DNA of 37,211 nucleotides from Spirochaetaceae bacterium. Lineage in GTDB: Bacteria; Spirochaetota; Spirochaetia; DSM-2461. The translations under genes were made by a program, and so were the position numbers. The notes beneath the pieces are model-generated. The model made no database searches and was not told where the DNA came from. It saw nothing but the letters and a program-made list of their open reading frames with translations. Location: contig JADGDJ010000018.1 of NCBI GenBank assembly GCA_016744925.1, positions 1-37,211 of the forward strand. The letters run 5' to 3'. Positions 1 through 8,130 of this stretch are shown in pieces (within the stretch, counting starts at the first letter, position 1; the number at the start of each line of letters is the position of its first letter).

Positions 1-93
1 ATATTTGTCAGGAGAAAGAATCGGGAATAGTTTTTTTGAAAGAAAAAAATCTAGAAATATTCTAAAAGCTCTTGAATGTTCTATAATATAAAT

Positions 94-885
94 ATGGCTA
101 TATTTAAAAAAATTATTATTGTTATATATCTATTCTTGTCGGCATCTATATTCAGTGCTGATACATCTACTGTTATTATTGCCATTAATGCCTGGGAACC
201 CATCAAATCCGAAACGGAACCCTATGGAGTTCTCGCTCAGATAACGAAAGAAGCATTTGCTCTTGAAGGTATTGACGTTGAATTTCGGGTCGCACCCTGG
301 AAGAGAGGCTATGATAATGTTCTTTCGGGATTGTGGCATGGGATTGTCGGATGGAACAGCACTTATGAGAGAGAGCTGGCCTTTTATGTTTCCACACCGC
401 TGCTTTTAGAAGATGTAGTTTTATTCCATCATAAAGATCTAGAATTTGATTGGGAAAACCTGAAAGACCTTGAAGAATTCTCCGTCGGATTAATAGAGGG
501 GTACAATTACGGTCCCATACTCAAGCAGGTGATCGATGAGAATATAATCGTCAGTGAAATAACAAATTCAGAAGAGCAGAGCATAAAAATGCTTCAAAAA
601 AGGCGTTTTGATTTATGGCCCTGCGAAGTTGATGTCGGACTTTTTCTTATCAATAGCTACTTGCCTGCTGAGCAGGCCGCGAACATTACTTTTAGTCCTG
701 AACCAATTCAAATCAGTGATTTATGCCTTCTTTTATCTAAGAGTATTCCTGAAAATGGACAAAATGCTCTACTCTTTGAACGAGGTTTAAAATCGTTAAT
801 GGAAACTGGTCGATATGATGAACTTCTGAAGGAATATTTACCTGGATACAAGACTCAGAATAGACTACCTGTCTCGCACCAGTAG
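94..885 (+). CDS. Periplasmic solute-binding protein, family 3 (amino-acid-type)
   Basis: About 263 residues. A signal peptide is visible: two Lys after the start, a hydrophobic core to about residue 20, and a likely cleavage after Ala22. The mature part fits the family 3 periplasmic binding fold, with an early strand ending in NAWEP, a WKRGY segment and a GRYDELLKEYLP ending. This family binds small polar ligands such as amino acids, for ABC import or sensing. No ABC permease or ATPase gene is nearby, so the partner is unknown. I prefer the ATG at 94 over the one at 76 because it places the basic n-region at the start. Neither has an SD, and a TATAAT at 82-87 lies just upstream. The last 21 bases overlap the end of the convergent MFS gene. 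Confidence 0.75.
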   Translation: MAIFKKIIIVIYLFLSASIFSADTSTVIIAINAWEPIKSETEPYGVLAQITKEAFALEGIDVEFRVAPWKRGYDNVLSGLWHGIVGWNSTYERELAFYVSTPLLLEDVVLFHHKDLEFDWENLKDLEEFSVGLIEGYNYGPILKQVIDENIIVSEITNSEEQSIKMLQKRRFDLWPCEVDVGLFLINSYLPAEQAANITFSPEPIQISDLCLLLSKSIPENGQNALLFERGLKSLMETGRYDELLKEYLPGYKTQNRLPVSHQ

Positions 886-2046
886 CAGGTGTATCATAAG
901 GGCAATTACTGCTGAAATCATACTTGTTATGGCCAGTCCGGTAATTCCAAAATTATAATAATTTAATGGTCCCAGTACCGAAGCTGTTGTGATTCCCATC
1001 AAACCAAAAGCCGAATTCAGGCTGAGCATTTTACCTCTTTGATCCGGGACCTGTTCACTGACAAGGGCGATATTGCTTACTATGGTAAACTCAAAAAAAG
1101 TTCTGGGGATAATTAAAGCTATAACAGCTGTCAATAATGACAACCTTAAGAAGGGAAGAAGTATGAAACCGATAATCATGCCGCTTATCCCTATGGCGAC
1201 ACTGCGTTTTTTCCCTATTTTATCGACAAAAAGACTAACCGAAACACTGGCCGCAAGATCCGTAAAACCCATGATAAGGGCAACTGTTCCCAGAATCGAT
1301 GCGGACAAACCAAATTCATCTACGAGCCATCCTCCGTGAATTATCATTAAGTGCATAAGAGCGAACATGGAAAATCCCTGAACGAAGAGACTTCCCCATG
1401 CCGATCGGGCATTTGATCCCAGATTAATAAAATCTAATAGTTTCTCTTTTCCCGAGAGACTGCTTTTCCGACTCGTGACGGTTTTACTTTCGGGAAGAGA
1501 GAAGAGCAGTATTGAAGAAGCCAGAAGAGCTATTCCCAGTACTATGAACGGTGATCGCCAACTGAATCCTTCAATAAGCAAACCGGCTCCCAGTAAACCG
1601 ACCATCCCGGCCAAAGCCCAGGAGTATTCAAGAATGCCGATTCCCATGGCTCTCTTCTCATAGGGGAGTTTCGAGCTTACATGAGCATGGATATTAGGAG
1701 TGAATCCCGCCTGTCCGAGACCTGTCATGATGACTCCCGTTGCGAAAAAGCCGGCGTTTTTTGAGAAACCTGCTATCAAGAGCCCCGCACCGGATATAAT
1801 CAGACTTATCTGCATGATTTTTCTGTAACCGATTCTGTCTGCAACTATGCCTATTAAGGGGGCGCTCAAACCTATAAAACTACGGATTCCCACCAGTCCA
1901 CCGAGAGAAACAGCCGATATTCCGACACCGGCGGCTATAATGGTTAAAAAAGGATTAAAAAGCTGAAAGCTCGTATCAACGAGAAGTTTTACGACAATGC
2001 CGATGCTGAGGAGATAGGTTATTTTATGGTTCAAAGCTTGTTTCAA
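865..2046 (-). CDS. Major facilitator superfamily transporter
   Basis: A 393-residue protein made almost wholly of hydrophobic helices, about 12. It has the MFS loop 2-3 pattern (ADRIGYRKIMQ, near residue 70) and its second-half copy (VDKIGKKRSVA). MFS carriers move small solutes across the inner membrane using ion gradients; the substrate cannot be read from sequence, but the overall look is of a drug or metabolite exporter. The start is a TTG with AAGGAA eight bases upstream. It follows the LysE-type exporter gene on the same strand by 44 bases, so the two may be cotranscribed. Its stop codon lies inside the 3' end of the convergent solute-binding protein gene. Confidence 0.85.
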   Translation of the reverse strand: MKQALNHKITYLLSIGIVVKLLVDTSFQLFNPFLTIIAAGVGISAVSLGGLVGIRSFIGLSAPLIGIVADRIGYRKIMQISLIISGAGLLIAGFSKNAGFFATGVIMTGLGQAGFTPNIHAHVSSKLPYEKRAMGIGILEYSWALAGMVGLLGAGLLIEGFSWRSPFIVLGIALLASSILLFSLPESKTVTSRKSSLSGKEKLLDFINLGSNARSAWGSLFVQGFSMFALMHLMIIHGGWLVDEFGLSASILGTVALIMGFTDLAASVSVSLFVDKIGKKRSVAIGISGMIIGFILLPFLRLSLLTAVIALIIPRTFFEFTIVSNIALVSEQVPDQRGKMLSLNSAFGLMGITTASVLGPLNYYNFGITGLAITSMISAVIALMIHLLLVRDR

Positions 2047-2090
2047 TGGGTTGTTTCCTTATTTTATCTCTGTAATATAACCAAGTCTTT

Positions 2091-2699
2091 CTATTTAAAA
2101 TAGTCTGTAATCCCTGATATTTTAACTGCCGTTAGCACCAGCATCAGAGATAATATCATATTCAAAATGAACTTGATTTTGTCATTTTTCATGTATTTCC
2201 GAATTAATGCGCCGAAGAGATTCCATGTTGTCGTAGAACTAAAGCTGATAAAAGCAAGAGATAATGCCGAAACCGGTAGAGCCGCGGTATTTCTCGGCAA
2301 TTCTTTTAAAAAAGTTGAATAGATTGTTATTCCGTAAATAATCACTTTCGGATTGAAAATCTGAAGGAAAAGCCCTTTTGTAAATCCAAGTGGTTTCTGA
2401 TTTGTGTCTGCAAATGAATAATTAGTCTTTAATGTGTGATATGCAAGCCATAGAATATAGATCGCACCGATTATTCCCAATATATTTTCTACTCCGGGCA
2501 GAGTCTGTAACAGAGTAACAGTCATAAACGCGCTTAGTATCATTATAATAAAAAAGCCACTGAATATACCGAGTAAATAGGGAAGAGTCTTTCGATAACT
2601 ATTGTTCAGGCCCATCGAAGCGCTTGTAATATTATTAGGACCGGGTGTGAATGTTGTAATGAGGGCAAAAGTCAATATAGGTAATATATTTGTGATCAT
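2091..2699 (-). CDS. LysE/RhtB-family amino-acid exporter
   Basis: A 202-residue membrane protein with about six hydrophobic segments and the two family hallmarks: TPGPNN at residues 18-23 and NPKVIIYG in the middle. LysE/RhtB proteins export amino acids and related compounds. The distance from the start to TPGP fits the family, supporting the ATG at 2699. That ATG has no clear SD. Instead, a ten-codon ORF with a strong SD sits just upstream in the same frame (see the entry at 2709-2741), suggesting coupled translation. It lies upstream of the MFS gene on the same strand. Confidence 0.85.
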   Translation of the reverse strand: MITNILPILTFALITTFTPGPNNITSASMGLNNSYRKTLPYLLGIFSGFFIIMILSAFMTVTLLQTLPGVENILGIIGAIYILWLAYHTLKTNYSFADTNQKPLGFTKGLFLQIFNPKVIIYGITIYSTFLKELPRNTAALPVSALSLAFISFSSTTTWNLFGALIRKYMKNDKIKFILNMILSLMLVLTAVKISGITDYFK

Positions 2700-2708
2700 T
2701 TTAATATT

Positions 2709-2741
2709 TTAATATAATTGAGTTAGATAGGATATAAACAT
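2709..2741 (-). CDS. Possible ten-codon leader peptide upstream of the LysE-type exporter
   Basis: On the minus strand GGAGG (2748-2752) is followed after six bases by ATG. The short frame reads MFISYLTQLY and stops with TAA nine bases before the ATG of the LysE-type gene. It is in the same frame as that gene, so it could also be a former N-terminal extension cut off by a nonsense change. The canonical SD and spacing are seen directly; function as a leader or reinitiation element is inference. Confidence 0.35.
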   Translation of the reverse strand: MFISYLTQLY

Positions 2742-2880
2742 ATCAATCCTCCGTGAATAAACTGCTATATGTTTCATTTATAATATCTATTTAATCTTTT
2801 TTATTGCAGTTTATGGTTTTTAAAAATTGATAGTTTAAAAATTATATAAATCTTCAGTTGATTCAGGAGAAAATGATTTT

Positions 2881-3858
2881 ATGATACTCAGTGTCAGCAG
2901 AAGGACAGATATACCGGCTCTCTATAGTGACTGGTTTCTAAACCGCTTGAGGGCTGGAGAAGTCCTTGTGAGAAACCCCATGAATCCCAAACAGGTCTCA
3001 TTGATTCCTCTCTCTCCGGAAAATATCGACTGCATTGTTTTCTGGACAAAAAATCCCCGCAACCTGATGATTCATCTCGATGAAATAGACAGTATGGGAT
3101 ACCAGTACTATTTTTCTGTAACGATAAATCCTTACGGCCGGGATATTGAGAGCCATGTTGATGTGAAGAAAAATATCATAAAAACATTCCGTGAACTGTC
3201 GGTAAGGAATGGGAAACAGAAAATTATCTGGCGATACAACCCTATACTTTTTTCCCCTGAGATTGATGTACAATATCACTTGAAATGGTTTGAGTATCTG
3301 ACGGGAGAACTGGAAGGGTATACTGATAAATGCGTATTCAGTTTTCTCGAAGAATATAAAAAAATACGGGCTAATTTAGCAACCATGAAAATCTATAACC
3401 CCGAAATACAGATCAAAAGGGACTTGATCGAACAGTTCAGTTCTATTGCCAAAAGTCATTCAATCGCACTTGCCTCATGCGGGGAAAATAGAAATTTTAG
3501 TGATCTGGGGATAAAAAGAAACAAATGCATCGATGATGTTCTGATAGAGGATATTCTGAGCTGCAAAATTAAAGTATCCAAAGATGTTTCTCAGCGGGAT
3601 GTATGCAGCTGTGTGGCTAGCCGTGATTTAGGAACTTATAATACCTGTACTAACGATTGCATCTATTGTTATGCCAATATTGATAAGAAGAGTGCCTTTA
3701 AGCGGTTTTCCCAACATGACCCCGAATCACCTCTTCTCTGTGATTGTCTTAGAGGAGATGAAAATGTTACAAGGATGAAAAACTCCGAATCAATAAAAGT
3801 CTCGGAAAAACAGGGGGATTTATTTTCATATCTTGCTGATAGGGGACTTCCAGAGTAA
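2881..3858 (+). CDS. DUF1848 family protein with C-terminal CX3CX2C motif
   Basis: A 325-residue soluble protein that I assign to the DUF1848 family from its start (MILSVSRRTDIPA), the VFWTKNP segment near residue 55 and the Cys-rich C-terminus. Cysteines at 242, 244, 256, 260 and 263 include a CX3CX2C arrangement (C256, C260, C263) like the iron-sulfur site of radical SAM enzymes, but near the C-terminus instead of the N-terminus. The family's reaction is not known to me. AGGAG at 2865-2869 lies 11 bases upstream of the ATG. A decayed second copy of its C-terminal coding sequence lies about 400 bases downstream. Confidence 0.8.
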   Translation: MILSVSRRTDIPALYSDWFLNRLRAGEVLVRNPMNPKQVSLIPLSPENIDCIVFWTKNPRNLMIHLDEIDSMGYQYYFSVTINPYGRDIESHVDVKKNIIKTFRELSVRNGKQKIIWRYNPILFSPEIDVQYHLKWFEYLTGELEGYTDKCVFSFLEEYKKIRANLATMKIYNPEIQIKRDLIEQFSSIAKSHSIALASCGENRNFSDLGIKRNKCIDDVLIEDILSCKIKVSKDVSQRDVCSCVASRDLGTYNTCTNDCIYCYANIDKKSAFKRFSQHDPESPLLCDCLRGDENVTRMKNSESIKVSEKQGDLFSYLADRGLPE

Positions 3859-4098
3859 GAATAGCTGATAATATTTCACATAGAGCTTCTCTAAACCCTC
3901 TTTATAGCAATCTCATGCTGGTACATTTCTTGACTGTATATAAAGAGAGAGTCTGTGGGGGAGTGGAAGATAATTAGCCATAGAGAAAGGGAATACCATA
4001 AAAGATTAGTAAAGTTAAAAAGGATTGGAATCAGAGTGAAATATTTTGTCTGCCGATGAGTACTTAGAATAATACGGCACCTTTTATATTTCGGATAA

Positions 4099-4158
4099 AA
4101 CAGCGAATCTTCTGTTCATGACACCGAATCACATCTCTTTTGTGATAGACTAACAGTA
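4099..4158 (+). pseudogene. Decayed fragment of a second DUF1848 C-terminus
   Basis: This lies in the roughly 300-base gap after the DUF1848 gene. Bases 4117-4146 match 3715-3744 of the intact gene at 25 of 30 positions, and the same frame reads HDTESHLFCDRL where the gene has HDPESPLLCDCL. Weaker resemblance seems to extend upstream to about 4045, out of frame. This looks like the remains of a tandem paralogue or partial duplication. The rest of the gap (3859-4045) shows nothing I can name. Confidence 0.6.
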
Positions 4159-4159
4159 A

Positions 4160-5167
4160 ATGAATATTGTCCGAAATTTTCTTGTCCCCGTTGTAATCAT
4201 ATTGTTTTGTTCCTGTACAGAAAAGAAGGCTGGTCAAATGAACGATTTAGTCACTCAAACCCGTGAAAGTCTCACAGAAATGACTTTTGTCAGTGACGAA
4301 GTTGTTGATGTTAATAGTTACGCTCAAGAGTTCAATCGATTTTACGGATTGGACTTTCCCGGTGTAATCCATCAACAGGGTTTCTTAAATCTATATGATT
4401 ATAAAATAGCGGTTCATTATTTCAAACCGGTAATGCCCCGAGGCACTGTTTTAGCTGTTCATGGTTATTATGATCATACGGGTATTGAAAAAAACTTAAT
4501 CGACAGTTTCCTGAAGAAGAATTACGCTGTTGTAACCTATGATCTGCCGGGTCATGGCTTATCCGGTGGTGCAAAAGCCCAGATCAATGATTTCTCTGAA
4601 TACAGGGGGATTCTGACTGAATTGAGCAGTATCGTTTTTAATGAGCTGGACTCTCCTTTTCACTTGATTGGCCACAGTACCGGTGGGGCGATGATCATCG
4701 ATGGTTTACTGAAAAATCAGCTGGATAATTACACAAGGATAATTGTAGCGGCCCCTTTGATTCATTCCAATCACTGGAAAATGTCTATCGCTGGAAACTG
4801 GGTTGCTGATCTTTTTGTTGATGAAGTACCCAGAATTTTCAGGGAAAACTCTTCCAATGAAGAATATCTGAATTTCATTAAAAATAAAGATCCCCTGCAA
4901 TACGGCAAAGTGCCGCTGAGCTGGTTTCAATCTCTGCGCAACTGGAATCATGACATCAAACTGGACATTGGATCTGACAGAGAGTTTCTGGTCATCCAGG
5001 GTGATGGGGATATTACAGTTGACTGGAAATATAATCTGAAATTCATAAAGGATAAATTCCCACAGTCTCAAGCCGTGATAATTGAAGGTGGAAATCATCA
5101 GCTCTACAATGAAAATGAACAGATACAGACACAGGTTTTTAAGACGATAATAGATTATCTCGAATAA
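4160..5167 (+). CDS. Lipoprotein alpha/beta hydrolase, lysophospholipase-like
   Basis: A 335-residue protein with a short hydrophobic leader ending FCSC, giving a probable lipidated Cys19 (a relaxed lipobox). The alpha/beta hydrolase core shows the HGYYDH oxyanion region near residue 101, GHGLSGG near 131, the nucleophile motif GHSTGG with Ser173, a likely acid at Asp284 and His313 in GGNHQ. This pattern fits the serine hydrolase_4 / monoglyceride lipase and lysophospholipase group, so it probably hydrolyses lipid or other esters at the membrane surface. There is no clear SD before the ATG. It ends 16 bases from the convergent EamA gene. Confidence 0.8.
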   Translation: MNIVRNFLVPVVIILFCSCTEKKAGQMNDLVTQTRESLTEMTFVSDEVVDVNSYAQEFNRFYGLDFPGVIHQQGFLNLYDYKIAVHYFKPVMPRGTVLAVHGYYDHTGIEKNLIDSFLKKNYAVVTYDLPGHGLSGGAKAQINDFSEYRGILTELSSIVFNELDSPFHLIGHSTGGAMIIDGLLKNQLDNYTRIIVAAPLIHSNHWKMSIAGNWVADLFVDEVPRIFRENSSNEEYLNFIKNKDPLQYGKVPLSWFQSLRNWNHDIKLDIGSDREFLVIQGDGDITVDWKYNLKFIKDKFPQSQAVIIEGGNHQLYNENEQIQTQVFKTIIDYLE

Positions 5168-5183
5168 ACTTCCAATGTCGGAT

Positions 5184-6092
5184 TCATTTTTTCTTCTGAC
5201 TCAACAGCACCCCGATAATAACCACAACAGCCGCTAGACTCTGCCGTGTATTTAATCCCTCTCCCAGTACAATCCATCCAGTAATTATGGCCATAACCGG
5301 TGTTAGATTGATAAAGGTCGATGCCTTTGACGCCGGCAGGTGGCTCATGGCCCAGTTGTAGAGACCGAAGGCTCCCAGTGAAACAAATACTCCCATATAC
5401 ACCAGGATCAATATCAGTTCTCCTGTCCAGACCGAGCTTTCCAGATTGATCGCTTTTATCAATCCTGGACTGAAAAAAACAAATCCTGCCATTATCTGCA
5501 TGGCTGTCAGTGTCCATGGATTGTAGCGACTGCTCAGTTTTTTAATTATGAGCATATTTGCAGCGGCAAATATCATAGCGATAAACTCCATGGAATTGCC
5601 CAATAGGGGATTTTCGGCGGTGCTTTCACTTCCCTGACTTATTGTGAGAAGAACCACTCCCCCCACAGAGAGTCCCAGTCCGATCACTGTGGTTTTGCTG
5701 ATCGATTCAGAGAGGAAAAGCCAGGCTCCCAAAGTTATGAGTATGGGTGCTGCAGCTGAAATAACTCCTGCCTGAGTCGATGTGGTAAAGCGAAGAGCAT
5801 TGGATTCGAGTAGGAAATAGAGGCATGGCTGAAAGAGAACCATGGGGACCAGCATTTTCCAATCACCCTTTCTGTAGTCCTGTGGTTTCAATTTCGCGGA
5901 GAACGGGAGAATCACTATAAGGGCAGTGACCATTCTGACCCAGATGATTATCTGGGGATCCAGTGATCTTAAGGCATACCGGGTCCCGGCGAAAGAACTT
6001 CCCCAGAATATTGCCGCTGCGAGCAACGCCATAACTGGCAATAGGGTTTCCTTATCTATAATCGATTTTGATAGTGTATTTGACTCTTCCAT
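5184..6092 (-). CDS. EamA/DMT-superfamily transporter
   Basis: A 302-residue protein with about ten hydrophobic segments in two related halves, as in EamA (drug/metabolite transporter) permeases. FWGSSFAGTRYAL near residue 30 and FINLTPVMAIITGW near residue 265 are typical of the two repeats. It ends in a run of lysines. These proteins usually export metabolites; the substrate is not predictable here. AGAGG lies five bases upstream of the ATG. It is separated from the AEC carrier by a 195-base gap holding an AraC fragment. Confidence 0.85.
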   Translation of the reverse strand: MEESNTLSKSIIDKETLLPVMALLAAAIFWGSSFAGTRYALRSLDPQIIIWVRMVTALIVILPFSAKLKPQDYRKGDWKMLVPMVLFQPCLYFLLESNALRFTTSTQAGVISAAAPILITLGAWLFLSESISKTTVIGLGLSVGGVVLLTISQGSESTAENPLLGNSMEFIAMIFAAANMLIIKKLSSRYNPWTLTAMQIMAGFVFFSPGLIKAINLESSVWTGELILILVYMGVFVSLGAFGLYNWAMSHLPASKASTFINLTPVMAIITGWIVLGEGLNTRQSLAAVVVIIGVLLSQKKK

Positions 6093-6162
6093 TTATGCCT
6101 CTTTTAACTGTTTAACGAGAATATAATGTATGGTAATAAAAATGTATTGTAAAAAATTGCTC

Positions 6163-6258
6163 TTATGATTCTTTACCCGTAAAATACTGGGCCGGAGTGA
6201 CTCCTGTTTTTGTAAACTGATATTATTGGAGAAATCCATCTTGCCCAATGATAGGGCG
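6163..6258 (-). pseudogene. Fragment of an AraC-family regulator C-terminus
   Basis: Read on the minus strand, this gap encodes LALSLGKMDFSNNIS and then, after a one-base shift, FTKTGVTPAQYFTGKES followed by a stop. This resembles the second helix-turn-helix and terminal GVTPAQY motif of AraC/XylS regulators, with part of the helix missing. No upstream DNA-binding or sensor domain remains. It is a remnant, perhaps of a regulator that once controlled a neighbouring transporter. Confidence 0.6.
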
Positions 6259-6287
6259 AGCCATAAGTCATGTCAAGAATGACGCTT

Positions 6288-7265
6288 TTATAAAAGAGGT
6301 ACCACGATTGATAATAGAGGTACGATAATCAGGAGCGCCGCATTGGAGATCAACCAGCAAGAATTGGCCATATCCAGATCCAGGTCGTAGATAGACGGAG
6401 GTATGAGAGCCGTAAAACCGATGGGCATTGACGATAGAATCAGTACGACTTTTAGAGGAAGTCCGTCGGAAATCTGTCCCATGCCCAGAAACCAGGAAAG
6501 CGAGACAATCAGAGCCGGAATGATCAAAGTTTTAATCAAAATCATAATCAGTCCTGGTTTGATATATTTCCCCACGGCGCTGAGTTTCATCCCCATTCCA
6601 ATGGAAATCAAAATAAAAACAGATCCCAAAGGGACCAGAACCGCATTGATGGACTCGAAGATTTCCGGTCTGTTCAAACTGCTGAGGTTTAAAACAATTC
6701 CTGCAATCATACTCAGTAGTGTCATCATAACAAAGGGATCGACAAACATATTTCTCATAATTACTTTAAAACTCTCTTTCTCCCCTTCTTTGAGACTTTG
6801 GCTTTTAGCATAGGGGAATCCTACACCGAAATACCAGATTCTCTCGAGAAAAATGTAGAAAGAAACGAGAGCGAAACCCGCTTCACCAAGTAAAATAAAC
6901 GAGATTAGCCCACCGAGAGAACCTAGATTGGAAAAGCCTCCTGAAACAAAATACACAGCTTTCTGTTTTTGATTTAACTGTAGGGGGCCGGCAAAGGCTA
7001 AGGCAATGAGTGAACCTGACGCCAGCGCCAGCAAGCCTATGAAAGGGAGGGATATTATCTGTAAATTCTTTATAGGGGCTATCCAGACACTTGTTGTAAC
7101 GGTAATGGGAACGAAACCGATCAGAGTCAGTCTCTGAAGAAATTTCCTTATATCTTTTATGGGAAAAGGTAGTCTGACCTTTTCTCTCTCATGAATATTT
7201 TTGATAGTATATCCAACAGTTAGGCTGATCATAATCATCAGCAGCATAGACATTATTTTAGACAT
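6288..7265 (-). CDS. AEC-family (auxin efflux carrier-like) permease
   Basis: A 325-residue, highly hydrophobic protein with about ten membrane segments, matching the AEC family of bacterial carriers (often for malate, malonate or other small organic anions). The C-terminal half, with a broken GLIMILIKTLIIPALIVSL-type helix and the SSMPIGFTALIPPSIYDLD segment, is typical. The ATG overlaps the stop of the TauE/SafE-type gene by one base (TGATG), so the two are translationally coupled. That suggests a shared role in moving one class of anion. Confidence 0.8.
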   Translation of the reverse strand: MSKIMSMLLMIMISLTVGYTIKNIHEREKVRLPFPIKDIRKFLQRLTLIGFVPITVTTSVWIAPIKNLQIISLPFIGLLALASGSLIALAFAGPLQLNQKQKAVYFVSGGFSNLGSLGGLISFILLGEAGFALVSFYIFLERIWYFGVGFPYAKSQSLKEGEKESFKVIMRNMFVDPFVMMTLLSMIAGIVLNLSSLNRPEIFESINAVLVPLGSVFILISIGMGMKLSAVGKYIKPGLIMILIKTLIIPALIVSLSWFLGMGQISDGLPLKVVLILSSMPIGFTALIPPSIYDLDLDMANSCWLISNAALLIIVPLLSIVVPLL

Positions 7266-8023
7266 CAGAAGAACTCACTCCAGATTATTTTTGTAATTGT
7301 AGCGGCAACGACAATAAGAAAAAAGACTCTGATAAATTTTGTACTGTGCTTGATTACCATATGCGACCCGGCCCATGCACCCATAATCTGTCCCGATCCC
7401 ATAACAAGACCTGCAATCAAAACAACCTTTCCCCCTATAAGGAAGACTATGAGCGAGACTATATTACTGGTAAAATTCATTACTTTTGTTGTTCCCGTGG
7501 CCTTTTTCAGGTTTAAACCGAATAAGACAACCAGAGCTATTGTCCAGAATGATCCTGTTCCGGGACCGAAAAAACCATCATAAAAACCGAGAAGTATTCC
7601 GGCAACGGGGAAGAAGACCATTTTCGAAATATTTACCTGACGGTCAGTTGCTCCTAGTTTGGGACTGAGCAGAGTATAGAGGAATACAGCTAGTAAAAAA
7701 AGAGGAATAGCTTTCATGAGAAAGTCGGCATTGATCATCTGGATTAGAATTGTTCCGATGAGAGCTCCTATAAGGGTGAAAATAATTCCAAGCCATGTTT
7801 CCCTGAGAGTAAAAAGACCCTTCCGGTAGTACCTTGTTGTCGAAGTTATACTTCCGAAGCAAGCCTGTAATTTATTGGTTCCCAGAGCCAGATGGGGAGG
7901 CAGTCCCAGAGAAAGCAGAACGGGAACAGTAATAATCCCTCCACCACCTGCTATGGAGTCTACAAACCCGGCGAGAAAACCAGTGGCTGCCATTATCAGA
8001 ATTGTTATCAGTGTTATTTCCAT
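7265..8023 (-). CDS. TauE/SafE (TSUP) family anion permease
   Basis: A 252-residue membrane protein with about eight hydrophobic segments and the family signature VDSIAGGGGIITVP at residues 22-35, followed by LGTNKLQ. TSUP proteins move sulfite, sulfoacetate, organosulfonates and similar anions. It is the first gene of a pair with the AEC carrier, with a one-base stop/start overlap. The nearest SD-like AGGA lies about 14 bases before the ATG, rather far. Confidence 0.88.
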   Translation of the reverse strand: MEITLITILIMAATGFLAGFVDSIAGGGGIITVPVLLSLGLPPHLALGTNKLQACFGSITSTTRYYRKGLFTLRETWLGIIFTLIGALIGTILIQMINADFLMKAIPLFLLAVFLYTLLSPKLGATDRQVNISKMVFFPVAGILLGFYDGFFGPGTGSFWTIALVVLFGLNLKKATGTTKVMNFTSNIVSLIVFLIGGKVVLIAGLVMGSGQIMGAWAGSHMVIKHSTKFIRVFFLIVVAATITKIIWSEFF

Positions 8024-8130
8024 TGGCGGGATAATTCCTTTTTACTTTTGTATTTTTCCATCGTTCGGTTGTTTTACTCGATGATAGTCATTCTTTCAAG
8101 ATTCTTTTCGAATCATTGCCGCAGTGAATT

